A DNA stretch of 64,000 nt, from assembly GCF_002002705.1 (NCBI RefSeq), contig NZ_MUNS01000041.1, positions 186,001 to 250,000 of the forward strand, in the 5' to 3' direction. Numbering within the stretch: position 1 is the stretch's first letter; each line of letters begins with the position of its first letter. The notes beneath the pieces were generated by a model. The model made no database searches. It saw only the letters and a program-made list of their open reading frames with translations, and was not told the DNA's origin. The stretch comes from Polaromonas sp. C04 (GTDB lineage: Bacteria > Pseudomonadota > Gammaproteobacteria > Burkholderiales > Burkholderiaceae_C). The position numbers were made by a program, and so were the translations under genes. Of this stretch, positions 26,488-34,807 are shown piece after piece.

Positions 26488-27510
26488 ATGGCAAATGCGC
26501 CGTTAAAAAAAATCATCACCTTTTATTGCCGCTTTACGCCCAGCTACAGCGCCATCGGGTTTTATGCGCGACGACTGTTCTGGCGGCGCACCGGCACCGA
26601 TTTCGCCGGTCAAACCTGGCTCGTTACGGGTGGGTCCGAAGGCATTGGTGGGTCAGCAGCCCGGCAAGCCGTCGCCGGGGGCGCCACCGTGATTTCGGTG
26701 GCACGCGATCTCGGCAAGCTGAAAGCCTTTGCCGCATCGGTGAAGGGGTCGGGCAAGGTTCTCTTCGAGGTGGCAGACTTGTCCCTGCAGGAGGACATCC
26801 GTTCGCTCCTGACTCGCCTGGAAGAGCGCAAAGTCCGCATCGACGTCCTGGTGAACAATGTGGGCATCCAGAAACGGGACCAGATTCTCACAAAGGAAGG
26901 GCTGGAAACCTCTTTCTCGACGAATATCCTCGGGCATTACCACCTGACGCGCGAGTTGCTTGCACGCAAAATGCTCAGCGAGAATGCGGCGGTAATCGAG
27001 GTGTCATCTGGCGGCATGTACAACCATGCCCTGGCAGTCAAGGATCTGAACATCACCGGCTCGGGCTACCTGGGTGTTCGAGCCTATGGCCTGGCCAAGC
27101 GTGCGCAAGTGGTACTGACGGGCTACTGGCGTCAAAAATACGCCGCAACGGGCAAGTCCTTCTACGCCATGCATCCGGGCTGGGTCGATACCGCCAGCGT
27201 CGGCCGCTCAATGCCGCGCTTTCGCGCGATGCTCAAATCCGTGCTGCGCGACCACTCGCAGGGTGCCGACACCATCGTCTGGTTGGCAGCCAAACGTCCG
27301 AAGCAAGCAGGTGGTGAATCCATCTGGTTCGACCGCAAAGAGCGGTCGGTGCATATCTTCCCCCACACTCCGAAAACTTCCGATACGGCCGCAGACCTGA
27401 TCGCGACCCTCGACAGTTTTTTGCAGCCAGGCCTGGGGCGGGCGATGAGCGCCGAACGCGATGCCGATAGCAGACAGGGTGATGCGAAGCTTCGCGCCGC
27501 GACGGCTTGA
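26488..27510 (+). CDS. Short-chain dehydrogenase (DHRS12-like)
   Basis: Rossmann-fold NAD(P)-dependent short-chain dehydrogenase of 340 residues. The cofactor motif is TGGSEGIG (47-54), the NNAG-type motif is VNNVGIQ, and the catalytic set is S173/S174 (VSSGGMY), Y200 and K204 (YGLAK). The N-terminal 40 residues (CRFTPSYSAIGFYARRLFWRR) and the GMYNHALAV segment recall DHRS12-like proteins. The start at 26488 has GAAGGACACGAA before it. It probably oxidises or reduces a hydroxyl/keto intermediate of the compound taken up by the neighbouring Bug receptor. Confidence 0.87.
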   Translation: MANAPLKKIITFYCRFTPSYSAIGFYARRLFWRRTGTDFAGQTWLVTGGSEGIGGSAARQAVAGGATVISVARDLGKLKAFAASVKGSGKVLFEVADLSLQEDIRSLLTRLEERKVRIDVLVNNVGIQKRDQILTKEGLETSFSTNILGHYHLTRELLARKMLSENAAVIEVSSGGMYNHALAVKDLNITGSGYLGVRAYGLAKRAQVVLTGYWRQKYAATGKSFYAMHPGWVDTASVGRSMPRFRAMLKSVLRDHSQGADTIVWLAAKRPKQAGGESIWFDRKERSVHIFPHTPKTSDTAADLIATLDSFLQPGLGRAMSAERDADSRQGDAKLRAATA

Positions 27511-28085
27511 GTCTGCGCCAGGCGATTGACAAAAATCGTTTTTTGAGAGCATGCGTGTGATCGAGATTGCACGCCTTGCGCACGGATATGTCTTCGCGCG
27601 CGCACCGAGTGCAGGCTTTGAATCTTGCTCTGCATTTGATGGCCCGATCGCTCGGTGAACCGTTTCCCAACCCTCGCCGCATTCGTCCAGCAACAACTTC
27701 TGCACCTCCTCGCGTTCTGTGAGAGGAGTCGCCGCGAGGCAGTCCATGTCCGAGCGGGTCGCCCCCCAGGGTCGGATCAAAGAACCATGGTTCCAGATAC
27801 CGCCGCGCGGAATGGCGGGTTGTCCAGAAACGCCGAGTCGACCGGACCTTATGCGGATGGCCGCAAGAGGTGTCTGTGGCTCGGCAGGTTGAATTGGCCT
27901 CGTTGCATTTGCACGCCTCGACTGCGGTGAGGTGAACATATTCTTGAGGAATGAGAAAAAATGAAATTAATTATTGGCGGACAAGAAATGAATACCTAGA
28001 ATCGGCGCGCCTCAGTGCACAAACAGGCACGGAGCATCAACCCCTCTGGCTTGCGTCTTATGTTTAAACCCAGGAGAAAGTGACA
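27511..28085. other. 575-bp intergenic region before the porin gene
   Basis: I can support no gene here. Short open frames exist on both strands (for example 27655-27930 on +), but none has a recognisable motif, convincing start or family look. The left part (27511-27930) has GC-rich coding-like composition and may be a decayed gene. The right part (27940-28010) is AT-rich and holds the probable porin promoter. Confidence 0.5.
27974..28002 (+). promoter_or_regulatory. Candidate sigma-70 promoter of the porin gene
   Basis: TTGGCG (27974-27979), exactly 17 bases, then TAGAAT (27997-28002). It predicts a leader of about 75 bases to the porin ATG. The -35 match is weak (4 of 6) and the -10 good (5 of 6). 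Confidence 0.45.
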
Positions 28086-29141
28086 ATGAAAAGATCCCTG
28101 ATTGCTTTGGCGGTATTGGCCGCTTCCGGTGCCGCCTTGGCGCAGTCTTCCGTGACCTTGTTTGGCGTGATGGACGCAACCATGGCGGTTGGCCATGGCT
28201 CCATCGCCAACAAAACCCAGTTGACCAACTCTGGCAACACCACCACCCGTCTCGGTTTCAAGGGTACTGAAGACCTTGGCGGCGGCTTGAATGCCAGCTT
28301 TTGGATTGAAACAGGCATCAACAACGACGATGGCAGCGGTCAAGCCACCAATTTGAATAACACAGCCGCTGGCGCCACACCGGCAACGGGGGGGATTACT
28401 TTCAATCGTCGCTCGACCGTCAGTCTGAGCAGCCAGCTTGGCGAGATCCGCATCGGTCGTGACTACACGCCGCATTTCTGGAACTATGTCTGGTTTGATC
28501 CATTCACCTACAACGGTGTGGGTGGCATCGCGACCGTTCACGGCACCATCGCCGGCGCAACCAAGGTTCGCGCGTCCAATAGCATTTCCTATTTCACGCC
28601 AGCGACCTTGGGCGGCTTCTACGGCCAGCTCATGCATTACTTTGGCGAACAATCCAGCGGAACAGCGACGTCCAGCGACGGTAACGGCACCAGCCTGCGC
28701 GTGGGCTATGCCAAGGGCCCTGTCAATGTGGCCATCGCCACGTCGCAAACCAACTACCTCGCCCCTGGCAACACCAAGACCACCAATGTGGGTGCCAGCT
28801 ACGACTTTGGCGCGGCCAAGCTGTTTGGTTTATATGATCAGGACAAGATCAGCGGTGGTACCAAGGGCAGCGGCTGGCTCGTGGGCGTTAGCGCGCCAGT
28901 GGGGGTGGGTGAGTTCCGCGCTTCTTACTCGGGCTACAAGGGAACATTGACCAGCAATGATCCTCGACTCACCAAGCTGGCAGTGGGGTATGTGTACAAC
29001 TTGTCCAAGAGGACGGCGCTATACGCCACCATTGCCCACCTGAACAACAAGGACGGTTCCGCTGTGACCCTGAACGGCGCAACGACGGCCGCCAATTCCG
29101 GCTCCTCGGGCCTTGACCTGGGCTTGCGCACCAGCTTCTGA
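28086..29141 (+). CDS. General outer-membrane porin (Burkholderiales porin family)
   Basis: Trimeric 16-strand beta-barrel porin, 351 residues. Signal peptide MKRSLIALAVLAASGAALAQ is followed by SSVTLFGVMDATMAVG, the family's standard first strand. Later marks are RLGFKGTEDLGGGLNASFWIE, RSTVSLSSQLGEIRIGRDY (constriction loop follows) and the terminal strand GLDLGLRTSF with the C-terminal Phe needed for barrel assembly. The ATG at 28086 follows CAGGAGAAAG; a GTG in frame at 28080 is less likely. Codon choice is less GC-biased than nearby genes, as expected of a highly expressed gene. A terminator hairpin follows. Confidence 0.96.
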   Translation: MKRSLIALAVLAASGAALAQSSVTLFGVMDATMAVGHGSIANKTQLTNSGNTTTRLGFKGTEDLGGGLNASFWIETGINNDDGSGQATNLNNTAAGATPATGGITFNRRSTVSLSSQLGEIRIGRDYTPHFWNYVWFDPFTYNGVGGIATVHGTIAGATKVRASNSISYFTPATLGGFYGQLMHYFGEQSSGTATSSDGNGTSLRVGYAKGPVNVAIATSQTNYLAPGNTKTTNVGASYDFGAAKLFGLYDQDKISGGTKGSGWLVGVSAPVGVGEFRASYSGYKGTLTSNDPRLTKLAVGYVYNLSKRTALYATIAHLNNKDGSAVTLNGATTAANSGSSGLDLGLRTSF

Positions 29142-29170
29142 GTGCGCGGGACTTCAGATAAGGCTGTTAA

Positions 29171-29200
29171 AACGCCGCCAGCCGACCGGCTGGCGGCGTT
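29171..29200 (+). terminator. Terminator hairpin after the porin gene
   Basis: AACGCCGCCAGCC (29171-29183) pairs perfectly with GGCTGGCGGCGTT (29188-29200) around a 4-base loop, starting 30 bases after the porin stop. The following bases are CCTTATT, so the T-run is imperfect. It lies between convergent genes and may serve both. Confidence 0.75.
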
Positions 29201-29244
29201 CCTTATTGGTACGCACCGACACGACGTTTGGCCCCGGACGACGA

Positions 29245-30093
29245 TCAATACCGATACACGCCTTGCCCGGTCTTGCGGCCCAGCCGGCCCGCGGCCACCA
29301 TCTCCTTGAGCAGCGGGCAGGGACGGTACTTGCTGTCGCCGAACTCGGCGAGGTAAACGTCCATCACCGCCAGGCACACGTCCAGGCCGATCATGTCGGC
29401 CAGCGCCAGCGGGCCGATCGGCTGGTTGCAGCCCAGCTTCATGCCGGCGTCGATGTCCTCGGGCGTGGCCAGGCCTTCGGCCAGCACGAAGAAGGCCTCG
29501 TTGATCATCGGCACCAGAATGCGATTCACGACGAAGCCGGGCGCGTTCTTCACGGTGATCGGCGACTTGCCCAGCGCGGTGGCCATGGCGTGCACCGCAT
29601 CGTGGGTGGCGTCCGAGGTCTGCAGGCCGCGGATGATTTCCACCAGCGCCATCATCGGCACCGGGTTGAAGAAATGCATGCCGATAAAGCGGTCAGGGCG
29701 CGAGGTGGCGGCGGCCAGTTTGGTGATGGAGATCGATGAGGTGTTGGAGGCGATGATGACCTCGGGCGCGAGCAGCGCGTCGGCCTGCTTCAGGATCTTG
29801 AGCTTGAGCTCGTAGTTCTCGGTGGCGGCCTCGATCACCAGCTGCGCGGATTTCAGGTCTTCATAGCGGGCCGAGCCCTTGATGCGCGCCAGCGCCGCGG
29901 CCTTCTCAAGCGCGCTGATCTTGTCCTTCTTGATCAGGCGGTCCAGGCTGGCGGCGACCGTGGCGATGCCTTTGGCGACGGCCGTATCGGAGATATCCAC
30001 CATCACCACGTCGATGCCCGAGACGGCACACGCCTGCGCAATGCCGTTGCCCATGGTGCCCGCGCCGATGATGCCCACTGTCCGAATGTCCAT
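29245..30093 (-). CDS. hbd: 3-hydroxybutyryl/3-hydroxyacyl-CoA dehydrogenase
   Basis: NAD(P)-dependent dehydrogenase of 282 residues. The Rossmann motif is GIIGAGTMGNGIAQ (7-20). S119 and the conserved Asn lie in IIASNTSS, and the catalytic pair is H140 (MHFFNPVPMM) and E152 (LVEIIRG). The C-terminal domain includes the expected GFVVNRILVPMINEA. It converts 3-hydroxybutyryl-CoA and acetoacetyl-CoA in butanoate/PHB or fatty-acid metabolism. It is divergent from the GMC oxidoreductase gene. It could supply the dehydrogenation step missing from the carotenoid-oxygenase island, but is 10 kb away from it. Confidence 0.93.
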   Translation of the reverse strand: MDIRTVGIIGAGTMGNGIAQACAVSGIDVVMVDISDTAVAKGIATVAASLDRLIKKDKISALEKAAALARIKGSARYEDLKSAQLVIEAATENYELKLKILKQADALLAPEVIIASNTSSISITKLAAATSRPDRFIGMHFFNPVPMMALVEIIRGLQTSDATHDAVHAMATALGKSPITVKNAPGFVVNRILVPMINEAFFVLAEGLATPEDIDAGMKLGCNQPIGPLALADMIGLDVCLAVMDVYLAEFGDSKYRPCPLLKEMVAAGRLGRKTGQGVYRY

Positions 30094-30206
30094 GTTGATC
30101 CTTTTCCAGGGTTGAAATGTGTCAGCTGTCTATGTTATCGGCTCGTCGCGGCATTTGTTGTAACGTACGGACTGGCCAGAAAAACAAACCAGATCAGCGG
30201 AGTCCC

Positions 30207-31817
30207 ATGGAAACAAGCATGTTCGACTACATCATCATCGGCGGCGGTTCCGCCGGCTGCGTGCTGGCGGCGCGCCTGAGCGAGAACCCGGCCACCCGGG
30301 TCTGCCTGCTGGAGGCCGGCCCGGTCGACAAGAGCGTGCTGATCCACTGCCCGGCCGGGCTCGCGCTGCTGGCCAAGAACGGGCAGGCCAACTGGGCGTT
30401 CGAGACCGTGCCGCAGCCCGGCCTGAACGGGCGGCGCGGCTACCAGCCGCGCGGCAAGGTGCTGGGCGGCTCCAGCTCGATCAACGCCATGATCTACAGC
30501 CGCGGCCACCCTAGCGACTACGACTATTGGGCCGCGCAGGGCAATCCGGGCTGGAGCTTTGACGAAGTGCTGCCGTATTTCAGGCGCTCCGAGCACAACG
30601 AGCGCGGGGCCGATGCCTGGCACGGCGCGGGCGGCCCGCTGAATGTGGCGGACCTGCGCAGTCCGAACCGTTTCGGCCCGGTGTTTGTGCGTGCCGGAAG
30701 GGAGGCGGGCTTCGCTGTGAACCACGACTTCAACGGCGCCGAGCAGGAAGGCGTGGGCATGTACCAGGTCACGCACAAAAACGGCGAACGCTTCAGCGCC
30801 GCCAAGGCCTACCTCACGCCGAACCTGTCGCGGCCCAACCTGCAGGTCATCACCGGCGCCCACACCACACGCATCCTGACCGAGGGCCGGCGCGCCGTCG
30901 GCGTGGAATACCGCCGTGGCGGCCAGCTCGAACAGATCAAGGCCACGCGCGAGGTGCTGCTGTGCGCCGGCTCGCTGCAGTCGCCGCAGCTGCTGTTGCT
31001 GTCGGGCATCGGCCCCGGCGCACAGTTGCAGCAGCACGGCATTGCCACCGTGCACGACCTGCCGGGCGTGGGCGAGAACCTGCACGACCACGTGGACGTG
31101 GTGCAAGTGGTGGACGCGCCGCACCTGAAGGACCTGTTCGGTATTTCCCCGGTCGGCCTGCTGCGCGTCCTCAAGGGCATTTTTGAATGGCACCGCCACC
31201 GCCGCGGCATGCTCACCACCAATTTTGCCGAGGCGGGCGGCTTCATCAAGAGCCAGCCGGGCGAGCCGATTCCGGATTTGCAGCTGCACTTTGTGATCGG
31301 CAAGCTGGTGAACCACGGCCGCACGACCAGCTTCGGCCACGGCTATTCATGCCATGTGTGCCTGCTGCGCCCGAAGAGCCGCGGCAGCGTGAAGCTGGCC
31401 AGCGCCGACCCGCTGGCGGTGCCGCTGATCGACCCGAACTTTCTGGGCGAGCCGGACGACCTGAGCCGCCTGCTGCGCGGCTTCAGGCTGATGCGCCACA
31501 TCCTGTCGCAGCCGGTGCTGGCCGGCTATCGCGGCGCCGAGCTGCCGGCCTCCGCCGGCGCGCACACCGACGAGCAGATCGAGCAGTTCATCCGCGACCA
31601 TTCCGACACGATTTACCACCCCGTCGGCACCTGCCGCATGGGCAACGATGCGCTGGCCGTGGTGGACGCCGAGTTGTGTGTGCACGGCATGGCCGGCCTG
31701 CGCGTGGTGGACGCCTCCATCATGCCGCGCGTGGTGGGCGGCAACACGAATGCGCCGACCATCATGATTGCCGAGAAGGCGGCCGACCTGATCAAGGCCG
31801 CGGCGCAGGTTGCATGA
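30207..31817 (+). CDS. GMC-family FAD oxidoreductase (choline-dehydrogenase-like)
   Basis: FAD-dependent alcohol dehydrogenase/oxidase of 536 residues. The ADP-binding motif is [19 protein letters not shown] (from residue 10), followed by the GMC signature [20 protein letters not shown]. The C-terminal catalytic pair is the His of [10 protein letters not shown] (about 471) and the Asn/His position in [17 protein letters not shown] (about 512). The start at 30207 was chosen from the [11 protein letters not shown] beginning; 30219 is possible. Substrate could be choline, a long-chain alcohol or an aromatic alcohol. It stands alone, with a dispersed repeat just after its stop. Confidence 0.92.
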   Translation: METSMFDYIIIGGGSAGCVLAARLSENPATRVCLLEAGPVDKSVLIHCPAGLALLAKNGQANWAFETVPQPGLNGRRGYQPRGKVLGGSSSINAMIYSRGHPSDYDYWAAQGNPGWSFDEVLPYFRRSEHNERGADAWHGAGGPLNVADLRSPNRFGPVFVRAGREAGFAVNHDFNGAEQEGVGMYQVTHKNGERFSAAKAYLTPNLSRPNLQVITGAHTTRILTEGRRAVGVEYRRGGQLEQIKATREVLLCAGSLQSPQLLLLSGIGPGAQLQQHGIATVHDLPGVGENLHDHVDVVQVVDAPHLKDLFGISPVGLLRVLKGIFEWHRHRRGMLTTNFAEAGGFIKSQPGEPIPDLQLHFVIGKLVNHGRTTSFGHGYSCHVCLLRPKSRGSVKLASADPLAVPLIDPNFLGEPDDLSRLLRGFRLMRHILSQPVLAGYRGAELPASAGAHTDEQIEQFIRDHSDTIYHPVGTCRMGNDALAVVDAELCVHGMAGLRVVDASIMPRVVGGNTNAPTIMIAEKAADLIKAAAQVA

Positions 31818-31828
31818 GCACTTTATAA

Positions 31829-31887
31829 GAAAAAATGGCCTGTAGCCCTGATCGACCGTGCGCTGACAGCTATCAAAACGATAGTCA
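31829..31887 (+). repeat. Dispersed repeat family A, copy 2
   Basis: CCTGTAGCCCTGAT at 31839-31852, GTGCGCTGACAGCTATCAAA at 31859-31878 and CGATAG. Intergenic, between the GMC gene and the convergent ABC permease gene. AGCTATCAAAACGATAG-type ends give a small imperfect hairpin. Confidence 0.8.
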
Positions 31888-31892
31888 CCGAC

Positions 31893-32693
31893 TCAGCCCT
31901 GAAAGCGCCGGCGCGTGAGTGCGAGCGCGATCCAGAACGTCACCAGCGTGTAGGCGGCCAGCACGCCCGCATGCAACAGCGGCTGCGCCGGCCACTGGCC
32001 CATGAACAGCGGACGCACCAGCTCCACCGCATGCGTCAGCGGCAGCAGGCTGGAGAGCGTGTGCACCAGGCCGGGCAGCTGCTCGCGCGGAAAGAACACG
32101 CCGCTGAGAAACATCATGGGCGTGAGGAACAGCGTGAAGTAGTAGGTGAAGAAGTCGTAGCCCTGCGCCAGCGCATTGAAGATCAGCGCGATGCAGCTGA
32201 AGGTGATGCCCGTGCCCAGCAGCACCGGCCAGGCCACCAGCAGCTTGGGGCTGTGGCTGATGTTCAGGGCCAGGATCACGAGCAGGATGGCCGTCACGCT
32301 GAACAGCGCCTTGAAGGCGGCCCACAGCATCTCGGCCAGCACGATGTTGTCCAGGTTCACCGGCGCATTCATGATGCCGTCCCAGGTCCTTTGCACATGC
32401 ATGCGCGAGAACGCCGAGTACAGCGCCTCGAAGCTGGCGGCGTTCATGGCGCTCATGCAGACCGAGCCGCTGGCCAGGAACAGGATGTAGGGAATCTGCG
32501 CGCCGGCCACGGTCACGTGCCCCACGAGTGCGCCCATGCCGTAGCCAAAGGCTACCAGCCACATCAGCGGCTCGGCGATGTTGCCGACCAGGCTGGGAAT
32601 GGCCAGCTTGCGCCACACCAGCAGGTTGCGCAGGAACACCGGCCACCAGCGCGCCGACAGGTCGGGCACGCGCCAAATGCTCAGGTTCGCCAT
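31893..32693 (-). CDS. ABC-2 type exporter permease (NodJ-like)
   Basis: Inner-membrane permease of 266 residues with six predicted segments. The N-terminus (LSARWWPVFLRNLLVWRKLAIPSL) and the ABC-2 landmark segments (GNIAEPLMWLVAFGYGMG, then FTYYFTLFLTPMMFLSGVFFP) match the NodJ/DRA-exporter subfamily. Its start overlaps the stop of the ATPase gene by ATGA, so the two are translated together and form the exporter. Absence of nod genes means export of a lipid, polysaccharide or drug rather than a Nod factor. Confidence 0.92.
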   Translation of the reverse strand: MANLSIWRVPDLSARWWPVFLRNLLVWRKLAIPSLVGNIAEPLMWLVAFGYGMGALVGHVTVAGAQIPYILFLASGSVCMSAMNAASFEALYSAFSRMHVQRTWDGIMNAPVNLDNIVLAEMLWAAFKALFSVTAILLVILALNISHSPKLLVAWPVLLGTGITFSCIALIFNALAQGYDFFTYYFTLFLTPMMFLSGVFFPREQLPGLVHTLSSLLPLTHAVELVRPLFMGQWPAQPLLHAGVLAAYTLVTFWIALALTRRRFQG

Positions 32694-33637
32694 CAGCCAT
32701 CCTCCCTGATTTGCCGGCCGGTGAGCTTGAGGAACAGGTCCTCCAGGTTCGCCGGGCGGTGCAGCGTGCGCAGCTGCGGCCACGCGGCCAGCGCGGCCAG
32801 CAGCGGCTGCGCATCGTGCGTGTAGAAAAACACGGTCTCGCCACTGAGCTCGACGCGTGCCGCCAGCGCCTTCAGCGGCGCATCGAGCAGGGCCGCGGCG
32901 CCCACGCCATAGACCTCGACCACGTCCGGCTCCAGATACTCGGCGATCAGCTCGCGCGGCCGGCCTTCGGCGATCTTCCGGCCGTGGTCCAGTACCAGCA
33001 GGCGCGAACACAGGCGCTCGGCCTCGTCCATGAAATGCGTGGTCAGCAGGATCGATTTGCCCTGTTGCAGCAGCACCTGCAGCCGCTCCCACATCAGGTG
33101 GCGCGCCTGCGGATCCAGCCCGGTGGTGGGCTCGTCGAGCAGCAGCAGGCGCGGGTCGTTGACCAGGGCCCGGGCCAGGCTCAGGCGCCGGCGCATGCCG
33201 CCCGACAGCTCGCCCGGTTTGCTGTCGGCCTTGTGCGCCAGCGCGGCAAAGTCCAGCAGTGCCGGAATGCGCGGGCGAATCTCGGCCGCGCGCATGCCGA
33301 AATAGCGGCCATACACCAGCAGATTCTCGAAGCAGCTGAAGTCCGGGTCCAGCGTGTCGGACTGGCTCACCACGCCCAGCTGCGCCTTGATGGCGAGCGC
33401 ATCGCGCGGCATCTGCAGGCCCGGCGCCGTGGCGCCATCGGGGAAATAGCGCACGGTGCCGGCGTCGTGCGCCGTCAGCCCCAGGCACATGCGGATGGTG
33501 GTGGTCTTGCCGGCGCCATTCGGCCCGATCACGCCCAGGCATTCGCCCGGCGCGATCTCAAAGGACAGGTCATCGACCACCACGGCGCTGCCGTAGCGTT
33601 TGGTCAGGCCCCGGACGGCAACGAGAGGATGGCTCAT
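32693..33637 (-). CDS. ABC exporter ATP-binding protein (NodI-like)
   Basis: ATPase subunit of 314 residues. Walker A is GPNGAGKTTTIRM, the signature is ELSGGMRRRLSLARAL, Walker B is LLLLDEPTTGLDPQ and the switch His is in LLTTHFMDEAE. The order and sequence closely follow NodI. The start at 33637 (MSHPLVAVRGLTKRYG) was chosen because the upstream frame is Pro/Ala/Arg-rich shadow sequence. It is divergent from the MscS gene with only 17 bases between the starts, so the two promoters must overlap neighbouring coding DNA. Confidence 0.93.
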   Translation of the reverse strand: MSHPLVAVRGLTKRYGSAVVVDDLSFEIAPGECLGVIGPNGAGKTTTIRMCLGLTAHDAGTVRYFPDGATAPGLQMPRDALAIKAQLGVVSQSDTLDPDFSCFENLLVYGRYFGMRAAEIRPRIPALLDFAALAHKADSKPGELSGGMRRRLSLARALVNDPRLLLLDEPTTGLDPQARHLMWERLQVLLQQGKSILLTTHFMDEAERLCSRLLVLDHGRKIAEGRPRELIAEYLEPDVVEVYGVGAAALLDAPLKALAARVELSGETVFFYTHDAQPLLAALAAWPQLRTLHRPANLEDLFLKLTGRQIREDG

Positions 33638-33654
33638 GCGACTATTATCCCGGC

Positions 33655-34749
33655 ATGACTTTCCCTGAACTGGGCGCGCTGGCCGCCTGGGCCAACGATT
33701 CCTCGCTGCGCCTCGTGCTGGTCGCGCTGCTGGCCGTGCTGCTGGCCCTGCTGGTGCATGGCGTGGGCGCGGCCCTGGTGCTGCGCCTGACGCGGACCAT
33801 GCCGGTGGCCTTCGCGGCGGCGGGGCAATGCAAGGCACCCACCCGCGTGCTGCTGCCCTTGATTGCGCTGCAGGCGGTCTGGCAGATTGCGCCCGATGAT
33901 TTTCCGCTGATCGATGCCGTGCGCCATGGCAACGGCCTGCTGCTGCTGATGGTCCTGACCTGGCTGGGCCTGCGCGGTGTGCGCGGCGTGGTGCAGGGCG
34001 TCGTCGGCCTGCACCCGCTCGATGTCGAAGACAACCTGAACGCGCGCCGCATCCACACCCAGACCCACATGCTGGCGCGTATCGCCATGTTCACGGTGCT
34101 GCTGGCCGGTTTGGCCCTGATGCTGATGACCTTTCCGGGCGCGCGCCAGTTCGGCGCCGGCCTGCTGGCCTCGGCCGGTGTGGTCGGCCTGGTGGCGGGG
34201 ATTGCGGCGCGCCCGATTTTCAGCAACCTGATCGCCGGGCTGCAGATTGCGCTGGCGCAGCCCATCCGCCTGGACGACGTGCTGGTGGTGCAGGGGGACT
34301 TCGGCCGCGTCGAGGAAATTACCGGCACCTACGTGGTGCTCAAGCTCTGGGATGAGCGCCGGCTGATCATTCCGCTGCAGTGGTTCATCGAAAACCCGTT
34401 TCACAACTGGACGCGCAAGAGCGCCGGCATCATCGGCACGGTCTTCCTGTGGGTGGACTACCGCATGCCACTGGAGCCGCTGCGCAGGCAGGCGCAGCGG
34501 GTCTGCGACGACGCACCCGAATGGGACCGGCGCCTGTGCAAATTGCAGGTGGTGGACGCCGGCGAGCGCAGCATGCAGTTGCGCGTACTGGTGAGCTCCG
34601 CCAGCTCGGGCCAGAACTGGGACCTGCGCTGCCGTGTGCGCGAGGCGCTGGTGGATTTCATGCAGCGCGAGTATCCGCAGCATCTGCCTTTGATGCGTGC
34701 CGAACTGGCGGAGACGGTTATTTCAGAAAAACAGGCTGTAGCCCAATAG
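33655..34749 (+). CDS. MscS-family mechanosensitive ion channel
   Basis: Inner-membrane small-conductance mechanosensitive channel type protein, 364 residues. Several N-terminal hydrophobic segments precede the pore-lining helix (GAGLLASAGVVGLVAGIAA) and the MscS beta domain (RPIFSNLIAGLQIALAQPIR, then DFGRVEEITGTYVVLKLWD and IENPFHNWTR). It protects against hypo-osmotic shock by opening under membrane tension. Odd feature: the last nine or so residues and the stop come from a copy of dispersed repeat family A, so the original C-terminus was probably different. Confidence 0.92.
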   Translation: MTFPELGALAAWANDSSLRLVLVALLAVLLALLVHGVGAALVLRLTRTMPVAFAAAGQCKAPTRVLLPLIALQAVWQIAPDDFPLIDAVRHGNGLLLLMVLTWLGLRGVRGVVQGVVGLHPLDVEDNLNARRIHTQTHMLARIAMFTVLLAGLALMLMTFPGARQFGAGLLASAGVVGLVAGIAARPIFSNLIAGLQIALAQPIRLDDVLVVQGDFGRVEEITGTYVVLKLWDERRLIIPLQWFIENPFHNWTRKSAGIIGTVFLWVDYRMPLEPLRRQAQRVCDDAPEWDRRLCKLQVVDAGERSMQLRVLVSSASSGQNWDLRCRVREALVDFMQREYPQHLPLMRAELAETVISEKQAVAQ

Positions 34750-34783
34750 GGTTGTTCGCAGGTAGCTACTTAATTGATAGCAA
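34722..34783 (+). repeat. Dispersed repeat family A, copy 3 (forms the end of the mscS gene)
   Basis: CAGGCTGTAGCCCAATAGG at 34732-34750, then GGTAGCTACTTAATTGATAG at 34761-34780. The copy is more diverged than the others. The TAG stop of the channel gene lies inside it. Confidence 0.65.
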
Positions 34784-34807
34784 TCGAGGGCGGGCTGCGC
34801 GTGCCCG

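Noticed and set aside
9777-27510. The accessory clusters as a recently inserted mobile island.
   Set aside because: No integrase, transposase, tRNA or flanking direct repeats were found, and codon choice is only mildly different; lateral origin is possible but not supported by a boundary.
27655-27930. A 91-codon plus-strand frame in the gap before the porin.
   Set aside because: No ribosome site, atypical composition (many Arg, Cys, Trp) and no recognisable family; not called as a gene.
31893-33542. Possible fusion of the ABC ATPase and permease into one 549-codon frame.
   Set aside because: The upstream half of that frame is not the ATPase frame. The ATPase is read in a different frame (32693-33637) and overlaps the permease start by ATGA, so these are two coupled genes.
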